Under the pieces are notes generated by a model. It was given only the letters and a program-made list of their open reading frames with translations, made no database searches and was not told the origin of the DNA. A DNA stretch of 31,631 bases from DATKZH01 sp964475955 (lineage in GTDB: Bacteria; Planctomycetota; Planctomycetia; Pirellulales; Thermoguttaceae): the NCBI GenBank assembly GCA_964475955.1, contig CAYYZY010000083.1:1-31631 (forward strand), given 5' to 3'. Below, piece after piece: positions 14,504 through 22,520 of this stretch. The position numbers were made by a program, and so were the translations under genes. The stretch's first letter is position 1. Each line of letters opens with the position of its first letter.

Positions 14504-15718
14504 TCAGGGTCCCGCGGCGCCGGCCGCCGGTGCGCGAAACGGCCTGCCCACTTCGACGACCCGCTCGGCCTTGGCGTACCACCCTTGGGGTGCGTATTCC
14601 GACGTGTGCAGGTAGCACTGCACGCGCACGCGGTTGCTCCCTTCGGTGAAGGTGAGCAGCCGGCTCAAGGGCACCTTGCCGCCGTGGTGCCGGGTGAGCG
14701 CGGCCGTGTTGAGGAAGGTGACGTCCCACTTGCGTTCGACGTGCGTCCGCCCGCCCGTGGCGTCGTCGGGATCGGTGTGCGTGTGGCCGCCGATCCAGAG
14801 ATCGATCGCACCGGGGTGCTTTTCCAGGTAGCGCTCGAACGCCTGGGCATCGGGCTTGCCGTCGACGAAGTAGAGATACGAAGCGCCCTGGGGCGCCCCT
14901 TCGGGGAAGTAGCCGTGCACGCCGGATCGCCAGCGCCCGTCGGCCGTCTTCGACATGCCCTCCCACGGGCCGGAGCGGACCGTGGTCTCCTTGAGCATGT
15001 GGTGGTGCGCGGAGATGATGATCGAGTCGGGGTTCGCCTCGACCATGCGCTTCCACCACGCAAAGGTCTCGCCGGTGACGGCGCCGGCCGGGTACCCGCC
15101 GCGCTGGCCGCGCCCCACGGGCGGCGCGAGGTCGTTGCGGTCGCTCATCACCAGAAACAGCAGGTTGCCCGCGCGGAAGGAGTACCTCTCCCAGGTGCCT
15201 TCGATCGGGAACGGGCGGCGCGTGGGGTCGACGCCCGAGGTCTCCGTGTGCTCGCCGGTCGGGTCGACCCAGGTGCGGAACCACTGCATGGTGGGCTGGC
15301 CGAAGCGGCTGGCGTCGTGATTGCCGACCAGGTTGTAGAAGTGCTCGCGGCGGTGTTTTCGGGCCGCGCCGAACTGGCGGACCACCTCGCGGCCCTCGTC
15401 GTCCTGCGGCACGCCCTGGTTGCCCGAGATGTCGCCCACGTGCAGGGCGACGTCCCAGTCGAACGCCGGCCCGGCCTCCTTGCCGCTGAATTCCGATTGG
15501 CGGATGGCGTCGGCCAGGCTCTCCCGCCCGCGCCGCAGGTCGCTGCCCACGTGGGCGCAGCCCATGCTCCACAAACGGAAGACCTTCCCCTCCGCAGGCT
15601 GGCCGCGCTCGTCGGCCCGGGCGGCCGCCCGGTTCGGAGCGAAGCAGGCCCCCAGGGCCAATGAGGCCGTGGCCCGGATGAATTGACGCCGGTCGGTGCG
15701 TTCGGTCGGTCGGGTCAT
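14504..15718 (-). CDS. Tat-exported calcineurin-like metallophosphoesterase
   Basis: A 404-residue protein. The N-terminus TDRRQFIRATASLALGACFA is a twin-arginine signal, so it is exported folded with its metals loaded in the cytoplasm. Metallophosphoesterase motifs follow: SMGCAHVG (the usual D-x-H appears as C-A-H, an unusual first metal ligand), HVGDISGNQG, LVGNHD, SAHHH and GGHTHTD. Several His and Asp ligands for a dinuclear centre are thus present, but the first Asp is not. The substrate is unknown. The start at ATG 15718 is preceded by GAGGTGG. It diverges from the epimerase gene at 15886. Possible roles are phosphodiester or phosphomonoester hydrolysis at the cell surface. Confidence 0.9.
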   Translation of the reverse strand: MTRPTERTDRRQFIRATASLALGACFAPNRAAARADERGQPAEGKVFRLWSMGCAHVGSDLRRGRESLADAIRQSEFSGKEAGPAFDWDVALHVGDISGNQGVPQDDEGREVVRQFGAARKHRREHFYNLVGNHDASRFGQPTMQWFRTWVDPTGEHTETSGVDPTRRPFPIEGTWERYSFRAGNLLFLVMSDRNDLAPPVGRGQRGGYPAGAVTGETFAWWKRMVEANPDSIIISAHHHMLKETTVRSGPWEGMSKTADGRWRSGVHGYFPEGAPQGASYLYFVDGKPDAQAFERYLEKHPGAIDLWIGGHTHTDPDDATGGRTHVERKWDVTFLNTAALTRHHGGKVPLSRLLTFTEGSNRVRVQCYLHTSEYAPQGWYAKAERVVEVGRPFRAPAAGAAGP

Positions 15719-15885
15719 CGCAGTTCCACCTCGAAATTGGGTCGTTCGGTGCGTACAATCGGATGAGAAGGACGTTCGTGCCGGGATCCATCCTAAGTGC
15801 TCCGGCGTTCGTTGCAAGCCGGTTCGCCCCGTCCGCGCGTTCGCGTTCGGCGCCCCGTTCGCTACCTCGGGAAGCCCAGCCGCCG

Positions 15886-16878
15886 ATGGCCGCATCGCTC
15901 ACGCTCATCACCGGGGCTACCGGACTGGTCGGCAACAACGTGCTGCGCATGCTCCTCGACCGGGGCGAGGCGGTCCGCGTCCTGGTTCGGGAGGGCTCCG
16001 ATCCGCGCCCGTTGGAGGGGCTGGAGGTCGAGGTGGTCCGCGGCGACGTCTGCGACGCCGAGGCCGTGCGGCGCGCCGGCGAGCGCGCCACTTGCGTGGT
16101 CCACGCCGCCGGCTACGTACAGATCGGCCGGAGCCACCTCGCGCTGCATCGCCGGGTGAACGTCGAGGGTACGCGGAACGTGGCCGAGGCCGCCCGGACC
16201 GCCGGGGCCCGGCTGATCCACGTCTCCAGTTGCGACGCGGTGGCCGTCGGCTCGCTCGACGCGCCGGCCGACGAGGAGACGCCGCTGGCCGACCCGCTGC
16301 CGGTGCCCTACGTGATCACCAAGCGCGAGGCCGAGGAGGTCGTGCTCGACGAGGTCGAGCGGGGGCTCGACGCCGCGATCGTCAACCCGGGCTTCATGCT
16401 CGGGCCGTGGGACTGGAAGCCCTCCTCGGGCCGCATGCTGCTGGAAGTCGCCGCCGGCAAAGGGTTTTTTGCACCTCGGGGGTGGTTCAGCCTGTGCGAC
16501 GTGCGCGACGTGGCCCAGGGCATCCTGGCGGCGATCGAGCGGGGCCGAACGGGCCGGCGCTACGTCCTGGCCGGCCTGACGCTCTCCTACCTCGAGGCCT
16601 GGCGCCGCTTCGCCGACGCCACCGGCGCCCGCCGCCCCTGGTGCCGGGCGGGCCCGCTCATGCTGCTGGCGGCCGGCCTGGGCGGCGACCTCTGCACGCG
16701 GCTGACGGGCCGCGAGCCGCCGGTCAACTCCGGCGCCATCGCGCTGGCCCGGCTCCCCAAAAGCTACTCCAGCCGGCGCGCCGAAACCGAGCTCGGCTAC
16801 CGCATCCGCCCCACCGACCAGACCATCCGCGACGCGTGGACCTGGTTCCGCGAGCACGGGTACGTGGAGAAGCATTGA
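15886..16878 (+). CDS. NAD-dependent epimerase/dehydratase (extended SDR)
   Basis: A 330-residue cytoplasmic extended SDR. TGATGLVG (residues 9-16) binds the NAD(P) pyrophosphate. SSCDAVAVG supplies the catalytic Ser, and PYVITKREAE the Tyr142-x3-Lys146 pair. The C-terminal region (YVLAGLTLSYLEAWRRFADA, then 'GYRIRPTDQTIRDAWTWF') resembles the dihydroflavonol-4-reductase / hopanoid-associated epimerase (HpnA) subgroup. I chose ATG 15886 because the upstream part of the frame is a basic, alanine/serine-rich sequence not expected in this family; the Shine-Dalgarno is weak. No hopanoid genes are nearby, so the HpnA assignment is not claimed. Confidence 0.9.
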   Translation: MAASLTLITGATGLVGNNVLRMLLDRGEAVRVLVREGSDPRPLEGLEVEVVRGDVCDAEAVRRAGERATCVVHAAGYVQIGRSHLALHRRVNVEGTRNVAEAARTAGARLIHVSSCDAVAVGSLDAPADEETPLADPLPVPYVITKREAEEVVLDEVERGLDAAIVNPGFMLGPWDWKPSSGRMLLEVAAGKGFFAPRGWFSLCDVRDVAQGILAAIERGRTGRRYVLAGLTLSYLEAWRRFADATGARRPWCRAGPLMLLAAGLGGDLCTRLTGREPPVNSGAIALARLPKSYSSRRAETELGYRIRPTDQTIRDAWTWFREHGYVEKH

Positions 16879-16917
16879 CCTCAACGGGAGCCGGCGCGCA
16901 GAGTCCAAATCTTCTCG

Positions 16918-16946
16918 TTGAATCCCCTCCCGCGATGTGTTAGAGT
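16918..16946 (+). promoter_or_regulatory. Sigma70-type promoter for the HEAT-repeat gene
   Basis: TTGAAT (16918-16923), a 17-bp spacer and TAGAGT (16941-16946). Each hexamer matches consensus at four of six positions. Start expected near 16953, about 77 nt before ATG 17030. Confidence 0.45.
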
Positions 16947-17029
16947 AGGGCATGATTGGGGGCTGCCGGAGGGGAGAGGTTAGAGGGGGCAAACTCGTCG
17001 GCGATGCGCCGAACCTGAGAGGTCGTGGC

Positions 17030-17875
17030 ATGGCGAACCCGTCTTCCGGGGCGTTTGGATCGAAGCTGCTTCTCTTTTTCCTGCGGTTCGTGGGATGGGC
17101 GCGACCCGAGCCGCCCCGGCTCCAGGTGAGCCTGGAGCCCGATGAATTGCCCCAGGCCGCCGAGAAGGCGCTGCGCAAGAGCCTCGGGAACCTGGACGCC
17201 CTCGGCGCGGAGGCGATGGCCGTCCTGCAAACCGCGCTTCGGCACCGAAGCTGGGAGGTGCGGGCCGAGGCGGTGGGGTATCTGCCCAGGCTCGGCCCGG
17301 AAGGAATCCCCATGCTGCTTCGGGCCCTGGACGACCGGAACAAGTACGTGCGCCTGGCCGCCGTCAAGGCCGCGCGTCCCCTGGCCCCGAAGGCGAAGGA
17401 GTTGATTCCCCCGCTGGAGAAAGCGTTGGAGGACGACTACGCCGACGTGCGGCTCTCGGCCGTGGTCTGCCTGGCGGAGATGGGCGCCGCGGCGATCCCC
17501 AAGCTGGTTCGGGCGTTCCGCGACGACGACTCGACGGTCCGCACCCGGGCCGTCCGCGCCCTGGCGAGCATCGGCCGGGAAGCGGTTCCCGCCCTGGTGA
17601 ACGTGCTCGGCGACCAGCAGCCCGAGATACGCAGCAAAGGCGCGGAAGCCCTAGGTAAGATCGGACGCAAGGCCCGGGGGGCGGTGCCCGCGCTGGTCAA
17701 GGCCCTCGAGGACGACGAGCCCTCGGTCCGCGCCTGGGCGGCCCGGGCGCTGGGCAAGATCGGCCACGGGGCCGGGGCTGCCGTGCCGGTCCTGGTCGAG
17801 GCCCTCCACGACGACGACCTGCTCGTCCGGGCCTGGGCGGCCGAGGCGCTGCGCCGAATCCAGCGCCGCGATTGA
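17030..17875 (+). CDS. HEAT-repeat protein
   Basis: A 281-residue protein built almost entirely of HEAT/PBS-lyase-like helical repeats of about 31-38 residues: 'WEVRAEAVGYLPRLGPEGIP', 'KYVRLAAVKAARPLAPKAKE', 'ADVRLSAVVCLAEMGAAAIP', 'STVRTRAVRALASIGREAVP', 'PEIRSKGAEALGKIGRKARG', 'PSVRAWAARALGKIGHGAGA' and a final one. Such solenoids act as protein-binding scaffolds; no partner is identifiable. A short hydrophobic stretch (LLLFFLRFVGWA) near the N-terminus might anchor it to the membrane. The start is ATG 17030, with GAGAGG seven bases upstream. It converges on the antiporter gene with only 23 bp between stops and no repeat between them. Confidence 0.88.
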   Translation: MANPSSGAFGSKLLLFFLRFVGWARPEPPRLQVSLEPDELPQAAEKALRKSLGNLDALGAEAMAVLQTALRHRSWEVRAEAVGYLPRLGPEGIPMLLRALDDRNKYVRLAAVKAARPLAPKAKELIPPLEKALEDDYADVRLSAVVCLAEMGAAAIPKLVRAFRDDDSTVRTRAVRALASIGREAVPALVNVLGDQQPEIRSKGAEALGKIGRKARGAVPALVKALEDDEPSVRAWAARALGKIGHGAGAAVPVLVEALHDDDLLVRAWAAEALRRIQRRD

Positions 17876-17898
17876 GACGGCCCGCGAAGCAGCCGCAT

Positions 17899-19155
17899 TC
17901 ACCCCCACTTCTTCCGCCGCTGCCGCTTGCGGTCCTTCTTGATCTCGCGTCGCTTCCGCTTCTCGCGGCGCGCGGCCTGCCGGGCGCGCTTCGCGGCGGC
18001 GGCGTGCGACGGATCGGTCGAACCCAGCCAGGCAAGAATCGGGACCCTCCCCATCTGCTCCGGCCACGCCCGGATCACGCCGATCAGAAGCGTGATCGCC
18101 GTCAGCGGGACCACCACGCCGAGCAGGACGATCACGAGCGTGCGCTCGCGCTCCGGGTGCGTGGCGTGCACGATCAGGTAAACCGTGTACGCCAAGTAGT
18201 AGCCGAGGAACAGGTACCCTTCCCAGCGGTCGATCCGGTACTGGGTGAAGAAGATGGGCAGGCACGCCACGGCCACCGCGATCATCACGGGGATATCGAG
18301 GTGGAGCGCCGCCCGGGAGACCTCGATCCCCTCCGGGGCAACGATGCTCGAAAGCCCCAATACCGCCAGGACGTTGAAGATGTTGCTGCCGACCACGTTC
18401 CCCACCGCAATCTCGCTGTGCCCGCGCACGGTGGCCAGGATCGACGTGACGATTTCCGGCAGGCTCGTCCCCACGGCGAGGATGGTCAGCCCGATCATCA
18501 GCTCGCTGATGCCGAACCCTTTGGCGATGGCTACCGATCCGGCGACCATCCACCGCGATCCGACCACGAGCAATGCGAAGCCCAACACGGTCAGCGCGAG
18601 CTGTACGGCGACGTGCCACAGGGGGCCGTGCCCGCCGGCGCCGGTTCGTTTTTCGATGGCTCCCTCGAATTCGCCCTGGAACTTGCGGCTCTCCTTGCGG
18701 CTCTGCCAGACCGTCCAGCTCATGTACGCCACCAGGCCGCCGAAGAGGATCAGCCCGTCGAAACGGCCGAGCCGCCCTCCCATCCAGCCGAGCCCCCAGA
18801 GCAGCAGCGAGGCGACGATCATCAGCGGCACTTCCAGCCGCACCAGGCGCGCGGAGACGACCACGGGCATCAGCACGGCCGTCAGCCCGAGCACGAACAG
18901 CACGTTGAAGATGCAACTGCCGACCACGTTGCCGATCGCCAGGTCGGTACTGCCGGCGAACGACGATTGCAGCACCACGGCCAGTTCGGGGGCGCTGGTT
19001 CCGAACGCCACCACGGTCAGGCCGATCACCAACGGGGCCACGCGGAACAGGGCCGCCAAGCGCGACGCCCCGCGCACCAGGGCCTCGCCGCCCGAAAGCA
19101 GCACCGCCAGGCCGACCACGATCTGGGAGGCAGCAAAGAGATACTTGGGCAACAA
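17899..19155 (-). CDS. CaCA-family Ca2+/Na+ antiporter
   Basis: An inner-membrane cation/Ca2+ exchanger of the YrbG type. The two alpha-repeats are clear: GTSAPELAVVLQS with GNVVGSCIFN in the first half, and GTSLPEIVTSILA with GNVVGSNIFN in the second; the acidic Glu residues bind Ca2+. About ten TM helices are visible. The C-terminal 40 residues are extremely basic (AAKRARQAARREKRKRREIK) and unusual for the family; they may bind lipid head groups or nucleic acid. No ATG is in frame near the beginning. I favour TTG 19155 (or TTG 19152) because GGAGGG stands five to eight bases upstream; a TTG at 19230 would add 25 residues but lacks a Shine-Dalgarno and overlaps the promoter for the opposite gene. 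Confidence 0.9.
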   Translation of the reverse strand: MLPKYLFAASQIVVGLAVLLSGGEALVRGASRLAALFRVAPLVIGLTVVAFGTSAPELAVVLQSSFAGSTDLAIGNVVGSCIFNVLFVLGLTAVLMPVVVSARLVRLEVPLMIVASLLLWGLGWMGGRLGRFDGLILFGGLVAYMSWTVWQSRKESRKFQGEFEGAIEKRTGAGGHGPLWHVAVQLALTVLGFALLVVGSRWMVAGSVAIAKGFGISELMIGLTILAVGTSLPEIVTSILATVRGHSEIAVGNVVGSNIFNVLAVLGLSSIVAPEGIEVSRAALHLDIPVMIAVAVACLPIFFTQYRIDRWEGYLFLGYYLAYTVYLIVHATHPERERTLVIVLLGVVVPLTAITLLIGVIRAWPEQMGRVPILAWLGSTDPSHAAAAKRARQAARREKRKRREIKKDRKRQRRKKWG

Positions 19156-19183
19156 AACGTCCCTCCGCGGGCCGCCGGCTGCG

Positions 19184-19212
19184 TTGAGCGGCTCCGGGCG
19201 CGGGGTTAGAAT
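19184..19212 (+). promoter_or_regulatory. Sigma70-type promoter for the toroid gene at 19307
   Basis: TTGAGC (19184-19189), 17-bp spacer, TAGAAT (19207-19212; five of six consensus). Start expected near 19220. It lies just upstream of the antiporter start on the other strand, forming a divergent promoter region. Confidence 0.5.
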
Positions 19213-19306
19213 CCGTTCCGGCACGTCCAACGAGTTCGTATCGAGGGCAGTTTAGCCGTACTGGGCAACCCTGGGAATACCGCTTGCATTGGGGAGGAAT
19301 CGCGCG

Positions 19307-20878
19307 ATGAACCGACGGCACACCCTCTGCACCGTTTGCACCGTGCTGGCGATGGTCACCGGCGGGACGGCGGCGGCCGATACGGCCGACCCCGAAATCC
19401 TCGCCAGCGGCCTGGCCCCGGAAGACGTCGAGTCGCGCACCTACCTGCAATACGCCCGGGAGTGCGTCGACCTCGTCATGCGCCACGGGACCGACCGCTA
19501 CGGCGAGATCCACTCCCCGCTCCTGATGAACATCCTCGACGTGCGCTCGCGCACCTGCCCCGAGGACCCGCTTCCGCTGGACGAGGCGTTTCGGGTGACT
19601 CGCCGGGGTCGGCGCGGGCCGGCGGGCGGCAACCTCTACGTCGACCAGCCCACGCTCCGCGCGATGTTCGCCCTATCCCGGGCCACCGGCGATCCCCAAT
19701 ACGCCGAGTTCGCCCGAACGTGCGCCGGCTACACCATGAAGCACCTGGTCGACGACAAGGGCTTCTTCTGGTGGGGCTGGCACCGGCACTACGATGCTTA
19801 CCGGGACGAAATGACCGGCCACAGCGGCAACCATCACGAGATCCACATCCAGGCGATCCTCTGGCCGGAGCTCTGGGAGGTGAACGCCGAGGCGGTGAAG
19901 CGGGAGATCGAGGCCATCTGGCAGTGGCACATCATCGACAAGGCCACCGGCGAGTGCAACCGCCACGGCGACGGCCACCGCGGCTGCGATTTCGCCATGA
20001 GCGGCGGCGAGATCCTCCACGCCTTCGCGTTCCTCGCCACCAAGACGGGCGATCCGAAGTGGCTCGATCGGGCCAGGCTCGTGGCCGACTACTACGGGAG
20101 CGCCCGGCACCCGGAGACCGACCTCATCCCCAACCGGCCCAACGCCGGCAAGGATCGGTTCGACGGCTCGCACTTCGACACCTCGATCACCGGCTTCCTC
20201 TGCCGCGGATTGCTCGCGGCCTCGGAGCGGACCGGCGAGCCCACGTTCGGCGAGCAGGCCGTGGCCTATCTCAAGGCGTACGACCGGTACGGCTACGATC
20301 CCCGGGCGAAATGCTTTTGGGGCAGCTTGGAACTCGACGGCACGCCGGTGCCCGGCCCGCGCGTCGTGGGCGGCTACCAGCAGTACGAGCCCCGCGGCTA
20401 CCTTGACATGTGGGAGCCTTACGTGGCCGGGTACGAGAACCCGATCTACACGGCCCAGGTGTACGCCTACGCCTACCAGCTCACGCGGGATCAAGAGCTT
20501 CTCAAGGCGGCGCGCCACTGGGCGGAGGCAATCCGCCAGGTCTGGCCGCCGCGAAGCTGCGAGGAGCACTCGTGGTACGGCCCTTACGCCAAGAACTGGG
20601 CCCCGCACGGCACGTACGCCGGCCTCTACGGGCGCACCATCTCCTTCTTCCTGCACATGCACGAGCTGACCGGCCAGGAGGAGTACCGCCAACTCGCCAG
20701 GGAGGCCGCCAGGGAGGCCGTCGCCAAGCTCTACTACCAGGGCATGTTTCGAGGCCACCCGTGCAAGCCGTACCACGAGGCGATCGACGGCGTCGGCTAC
20801 CTGCTCTACGCGCTCGTGCAGCTCGATCGGTCGCTCGAGGGCGGCTCGGGCGAAGGCATTTCGCCGTTGAACTGGTGA
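19307..20878 (+). CDS. Secreted (alpha/alpha)-toroid protein, second homologue
   Basis: A 523-residue exported protein homologous to the one at 91-1662. The signal peptide is residues 1-24 (RRHTLCTVCTVLAMVTGGTA). Shared landmarks with the first copy are 'RYGEIHSPLLMNILDV', 'GFFWWGWHRHYDAYRDE', 'EAVKREIEAIWQWHIID', 'GDPKWLDRARLVADYYGS' and 'HPETDLIPNRP'. The GFF-WG-H block with Trp, His, Tyr and Asp is a plausible catalytic or sugar-binding surface. ATG 19307 is chosen for GGGGAGG at 19291-19297. It is the first gene of a same-strand run with the small membrane protein (4 bp later) and rtcA. Enzyme class is not determined; a polysaccharide lyase or hydrolase is likeliest. Confidence 0.83.
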   Translation: MNRRHTLCTVCTVLAMVTGGTAAADTADPEILASGLAPEDVESRTYLQYARECVDLVMRHGTDRYGEIHSPLLMNILDVRSRTCPEDPLPLDEAFRVTRRGRRGPAGGNLYVDQPTLRAMFALSRATGDPQYAEFARTCAGYTMKHLVDDKGFFWWGWHRHYDAYRDEMTGHSGNHHEIHIQAILWPELWEVNAEAVKREIEAIWQWHIIDKATGECNRHGDGHRGCDFAMSGGEILHAFAFLATKTGDPKWLDRARLVADYYGSARHPETDLIPNRPNAGKDRFDGSHFDTSITGFLCRGLLAASERTGEPTFGEQAVAYLKAYDRYGYDPRAKCFWGSLELDGTPVPGPRVVGGYQQYEPRGYLDMWEPYVAGYENPIYTAQVYAYAYQLTRDQELLKAARHWAEAIRQVWPPRSCEEHSWYGPYAKNWAPHGTYAGLYGRTISFFLHMHELTGQEEYRQLAREAAREAVAKLYYQGMFRGHPCKPYHEAIDGVGYLLYALVQLDRSLEGGSGEGISPLNW

Positions 20879-20882
20879 CGCG

Positions 20883-21329
20883 ATGAGCAACCATTCTGAG
20901 GACGGCAGCCCGGAGGCCCGGCCCCGCCGCCTCCAGTACACGCTGCGCACCCTGTTCGTCCTGACGACGGCCGCCGCGATTGCCTGCGCCGTCTTCTTCG
21001 CCCTGCCGGCGTGGGTGAGCGTGGTGGTCGCCGTCTGCGTGCTCATCTCCATACCCGGCCTGCTCACGGTGATGCTGATCTATGGTCGCGGCAACACGCG
21101 GGCGTTCTGCATCGGCGCGTTGTTTCCGGCGGGGTTTTGCCTGGCTCCCGCCGTATCCGCCTACGGATTCGCGTTTTCGGCGGAGTATCTCGACGAACTG
21201 ATCGACGGCCTCGAACCCAACATCGCGGTGCTTGTCTTCTTGAACGTGTACTTCGCGGTCGTTCTCGGCAACGGGCTGCTCGCGGTCGGCGTCCGGCGGA
21301 TGATGGAGGGAGGCACGCCGAGGAGATGA
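20883..21329 (+). CDS. Small four-TM membrane protein
   Basis: A 148-residue membrane protein. It starts with a polar cytoplasmic segment, then RRLQYTLRTLFVLTTAAAIA, a motif seen at the N-terminus of many planctomycete small membrane proteins, leading into the first TM helix. Three more hydrophobic helices follow at about residues 43-62, 73-98 and 114-138. There is no recognised domain. The ATG lies 4 bp after the preceding stop, so it is likely co-transcribed and translationally coupled with the toroid gene. Function unknown. Confidence 0.8.
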   Translation: MSNHSEDGSPEARPRRLQYTLRTLFVLTTAAAIACAVFFALPAWVSVVVAVCVLISIPGLLTVMLIYGRGNTRAFCIGALFPAGFCLAPAVSAYGFAFSAEYLDELIDGLEPNIAVLVFLNVYFAVVLGNGLLAVGVRRMMEGGTPRR

Positions 21330-21377
21330 CGGGCCGTCGCCGGGTAAGGAAGCGGCCGATGCCGAGGAAACGGGAAC

Positions 21378-22394
21378 ATGATCACCATCGACGGCTCACG
21401 CGGCGAGGGCGGCGGCCAGGTGTTGCGGACCGCGCTGTCGCTCTCCCTGGTGACGGGCAAACCGTTTCGGATCGAGCGAATCCGGGCGCGGCGCCCCAAG
21501 CCGGGCCTGCGACGCCAGCACCTGACCGCCGTGCTGGCCGCGGCCGAAGTGGGGCAGGCGGAAGTGAAGGGCGCGGAACTGGAGTCGCGCGCGCTGGAAT
21601 TCGTGCCCCGCGAAGCCCAGCCCGGGGAGTATCGATTCGACGTCGGTAGCGCCGGCAGCACCACCCTGGTCTTCGAGACCGTGCTCCCGGCCCTGATGAT
21701 CGCCAGCGGCCCTTCCCAACTCACCCTGGAGGGCGGCACGCACAACATCTACGCCCCGCCCGTCGACTTCCTCGAAAAGGCGTTCCTCCCCATCCTCGCC
21801 CGAATCGGGCCCCGGGTCGACGTGACCTTGGAGCGAGCCGGTTTCTATCCGGCGGGCGGGGGCCGCGTTCGCGTGTCGATCCGGCCTGCGGAGCGCCTGC
21901 GACCGGTCGAGCTCGTCGAGCGGGGCCGGATCGTGCGGCGGGAAGCGCGCGCCGTGGTGGCCCGGCTCCCCGTGCACATCGCCGAGCGGGAGGTCGACGT
22001 AATCCGGCGCCGCCTGACCTGGCCGCCCGAGTCGGTCTCCACGCGCGAGGTCGAATCCGCGGGCCCGGGGAACGTGGTGACCGTGGAGATCGCCAGCGAG
22101 CACGTCACCGAGGTGATCACCGGCTTCGGCCAGCGGGGCGTGCCGGCCGAGAAGGTGGCCGCGGGGGCCGTGCGGGAGGCGAAACGCTACCTGAAGGCCG
22201 GCGTGCCGGTCGGCGAGCACCTGGCCGACCAGATCCTGGTGCCCATGGCCATCGCCCAGGGCGGCACGTTCCGCACGGTGGAGCCTTCGCGTCACACGAC
22301 GACGAACATCGAGACCCTGGGCCACTTCCTTGAACTGGCCGTCCGCACCGAGAAGCTCGACCGGGCCTGCTGGCAGATAGAGGTTGAGGGTTGA
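21378..22394 (+). CDS. rtcA: RNA 3'-terminal phosphate cyclase
   Basis: A 338-residue enzyme that converts an RNA 3'-phosphate to a 2',3'-cyclic phosphate using ATP through a covalent AMP-histidine intermediate. The N-terminal 'IDGSRGEGGGQVLRTALSLS' and 'KPGLRRQHLTAV' are diagnostic, as is 'GSTTLVFETVLPAL'. The adenylated histidine is His306 in SRHTTTNIETLG, near the position of His309 in the E. coli enzyme. Length is standard. There is no rtcB ligase, no rtcR-type regulator and no sigma54 promoter visible nearby, unlike the enterobacterial operon. It follows the small membrane protein by 48 bp on the same strand and may share its transcript. Confidence 0.95.
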   Translation: MITIDGSRGEGGGQVLRTALSLSLVTGKPFRIERIRARRPKPGLRRQHLTAVLAAAEVGQAEVKGAELESRALEFVPREAQPGEYRFDVGSAGSTTLVFETVLPALMIASGPSQLTLEGGTHNIYAPPVDFLEKAFLPILARIGPRVDVTLERAGFYPAGGGRVRVSIRPAERLRPVELVERGRIVRREARAVVARLPVHIAEREVDVIRRRLTWPPESVSTREVESAGPGNVVTVEIASEHVTEVITGFGQRGVPAEKVAAGAVREAKRYLKAGVPVGEHLADQILVPMAIAQGGTFRTVEPSRHTTTNIETLGHFLELAVRTEKLDRACWQIEVEG

Positions 22395-22396
22395 GG

Positions 22397-22424
22397 GGTG
22401 GCGAGTGGCAGGTGGCGAGTGGCA
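22397..22424. repeat. 14-bp tandem duplication after rtcA
   Basis: GGTGGCGAGTGGCA occurs at 22397-22410 and 22411-22424, followed by a partial third unit (GGTGGC). It directly follows the rtcA stop. Confidence 0.9.
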
Positions 22425-22520
22425 GGTGGCTGACGGCTCGACTTGCCCCCCGTGGCCAAACCCAATCTGTTTGACCATAATGGATTGTGAACGGCCGTTT
22501 ACGACCGCAGGGAGCAAGCC

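Noticed and set aside
15754..15759. TACAAT as a promoter for the epimerase gene
   Set aside because: No -35 hexamer at acceptable spacing.
17651..19513. 620-codon open frame on the minus strand
   Set aside because: It overlaps the antiporter in another frame and the HEAT gene in antisense; the composition is Arg/Gly/Ala-rich and the real frames are clearly recognisable.
22443..22500. TTGACC with CATAAT near the SDR gene
   Set aside because: The hexamers overlap and cannot form a promoter with correct spacing.
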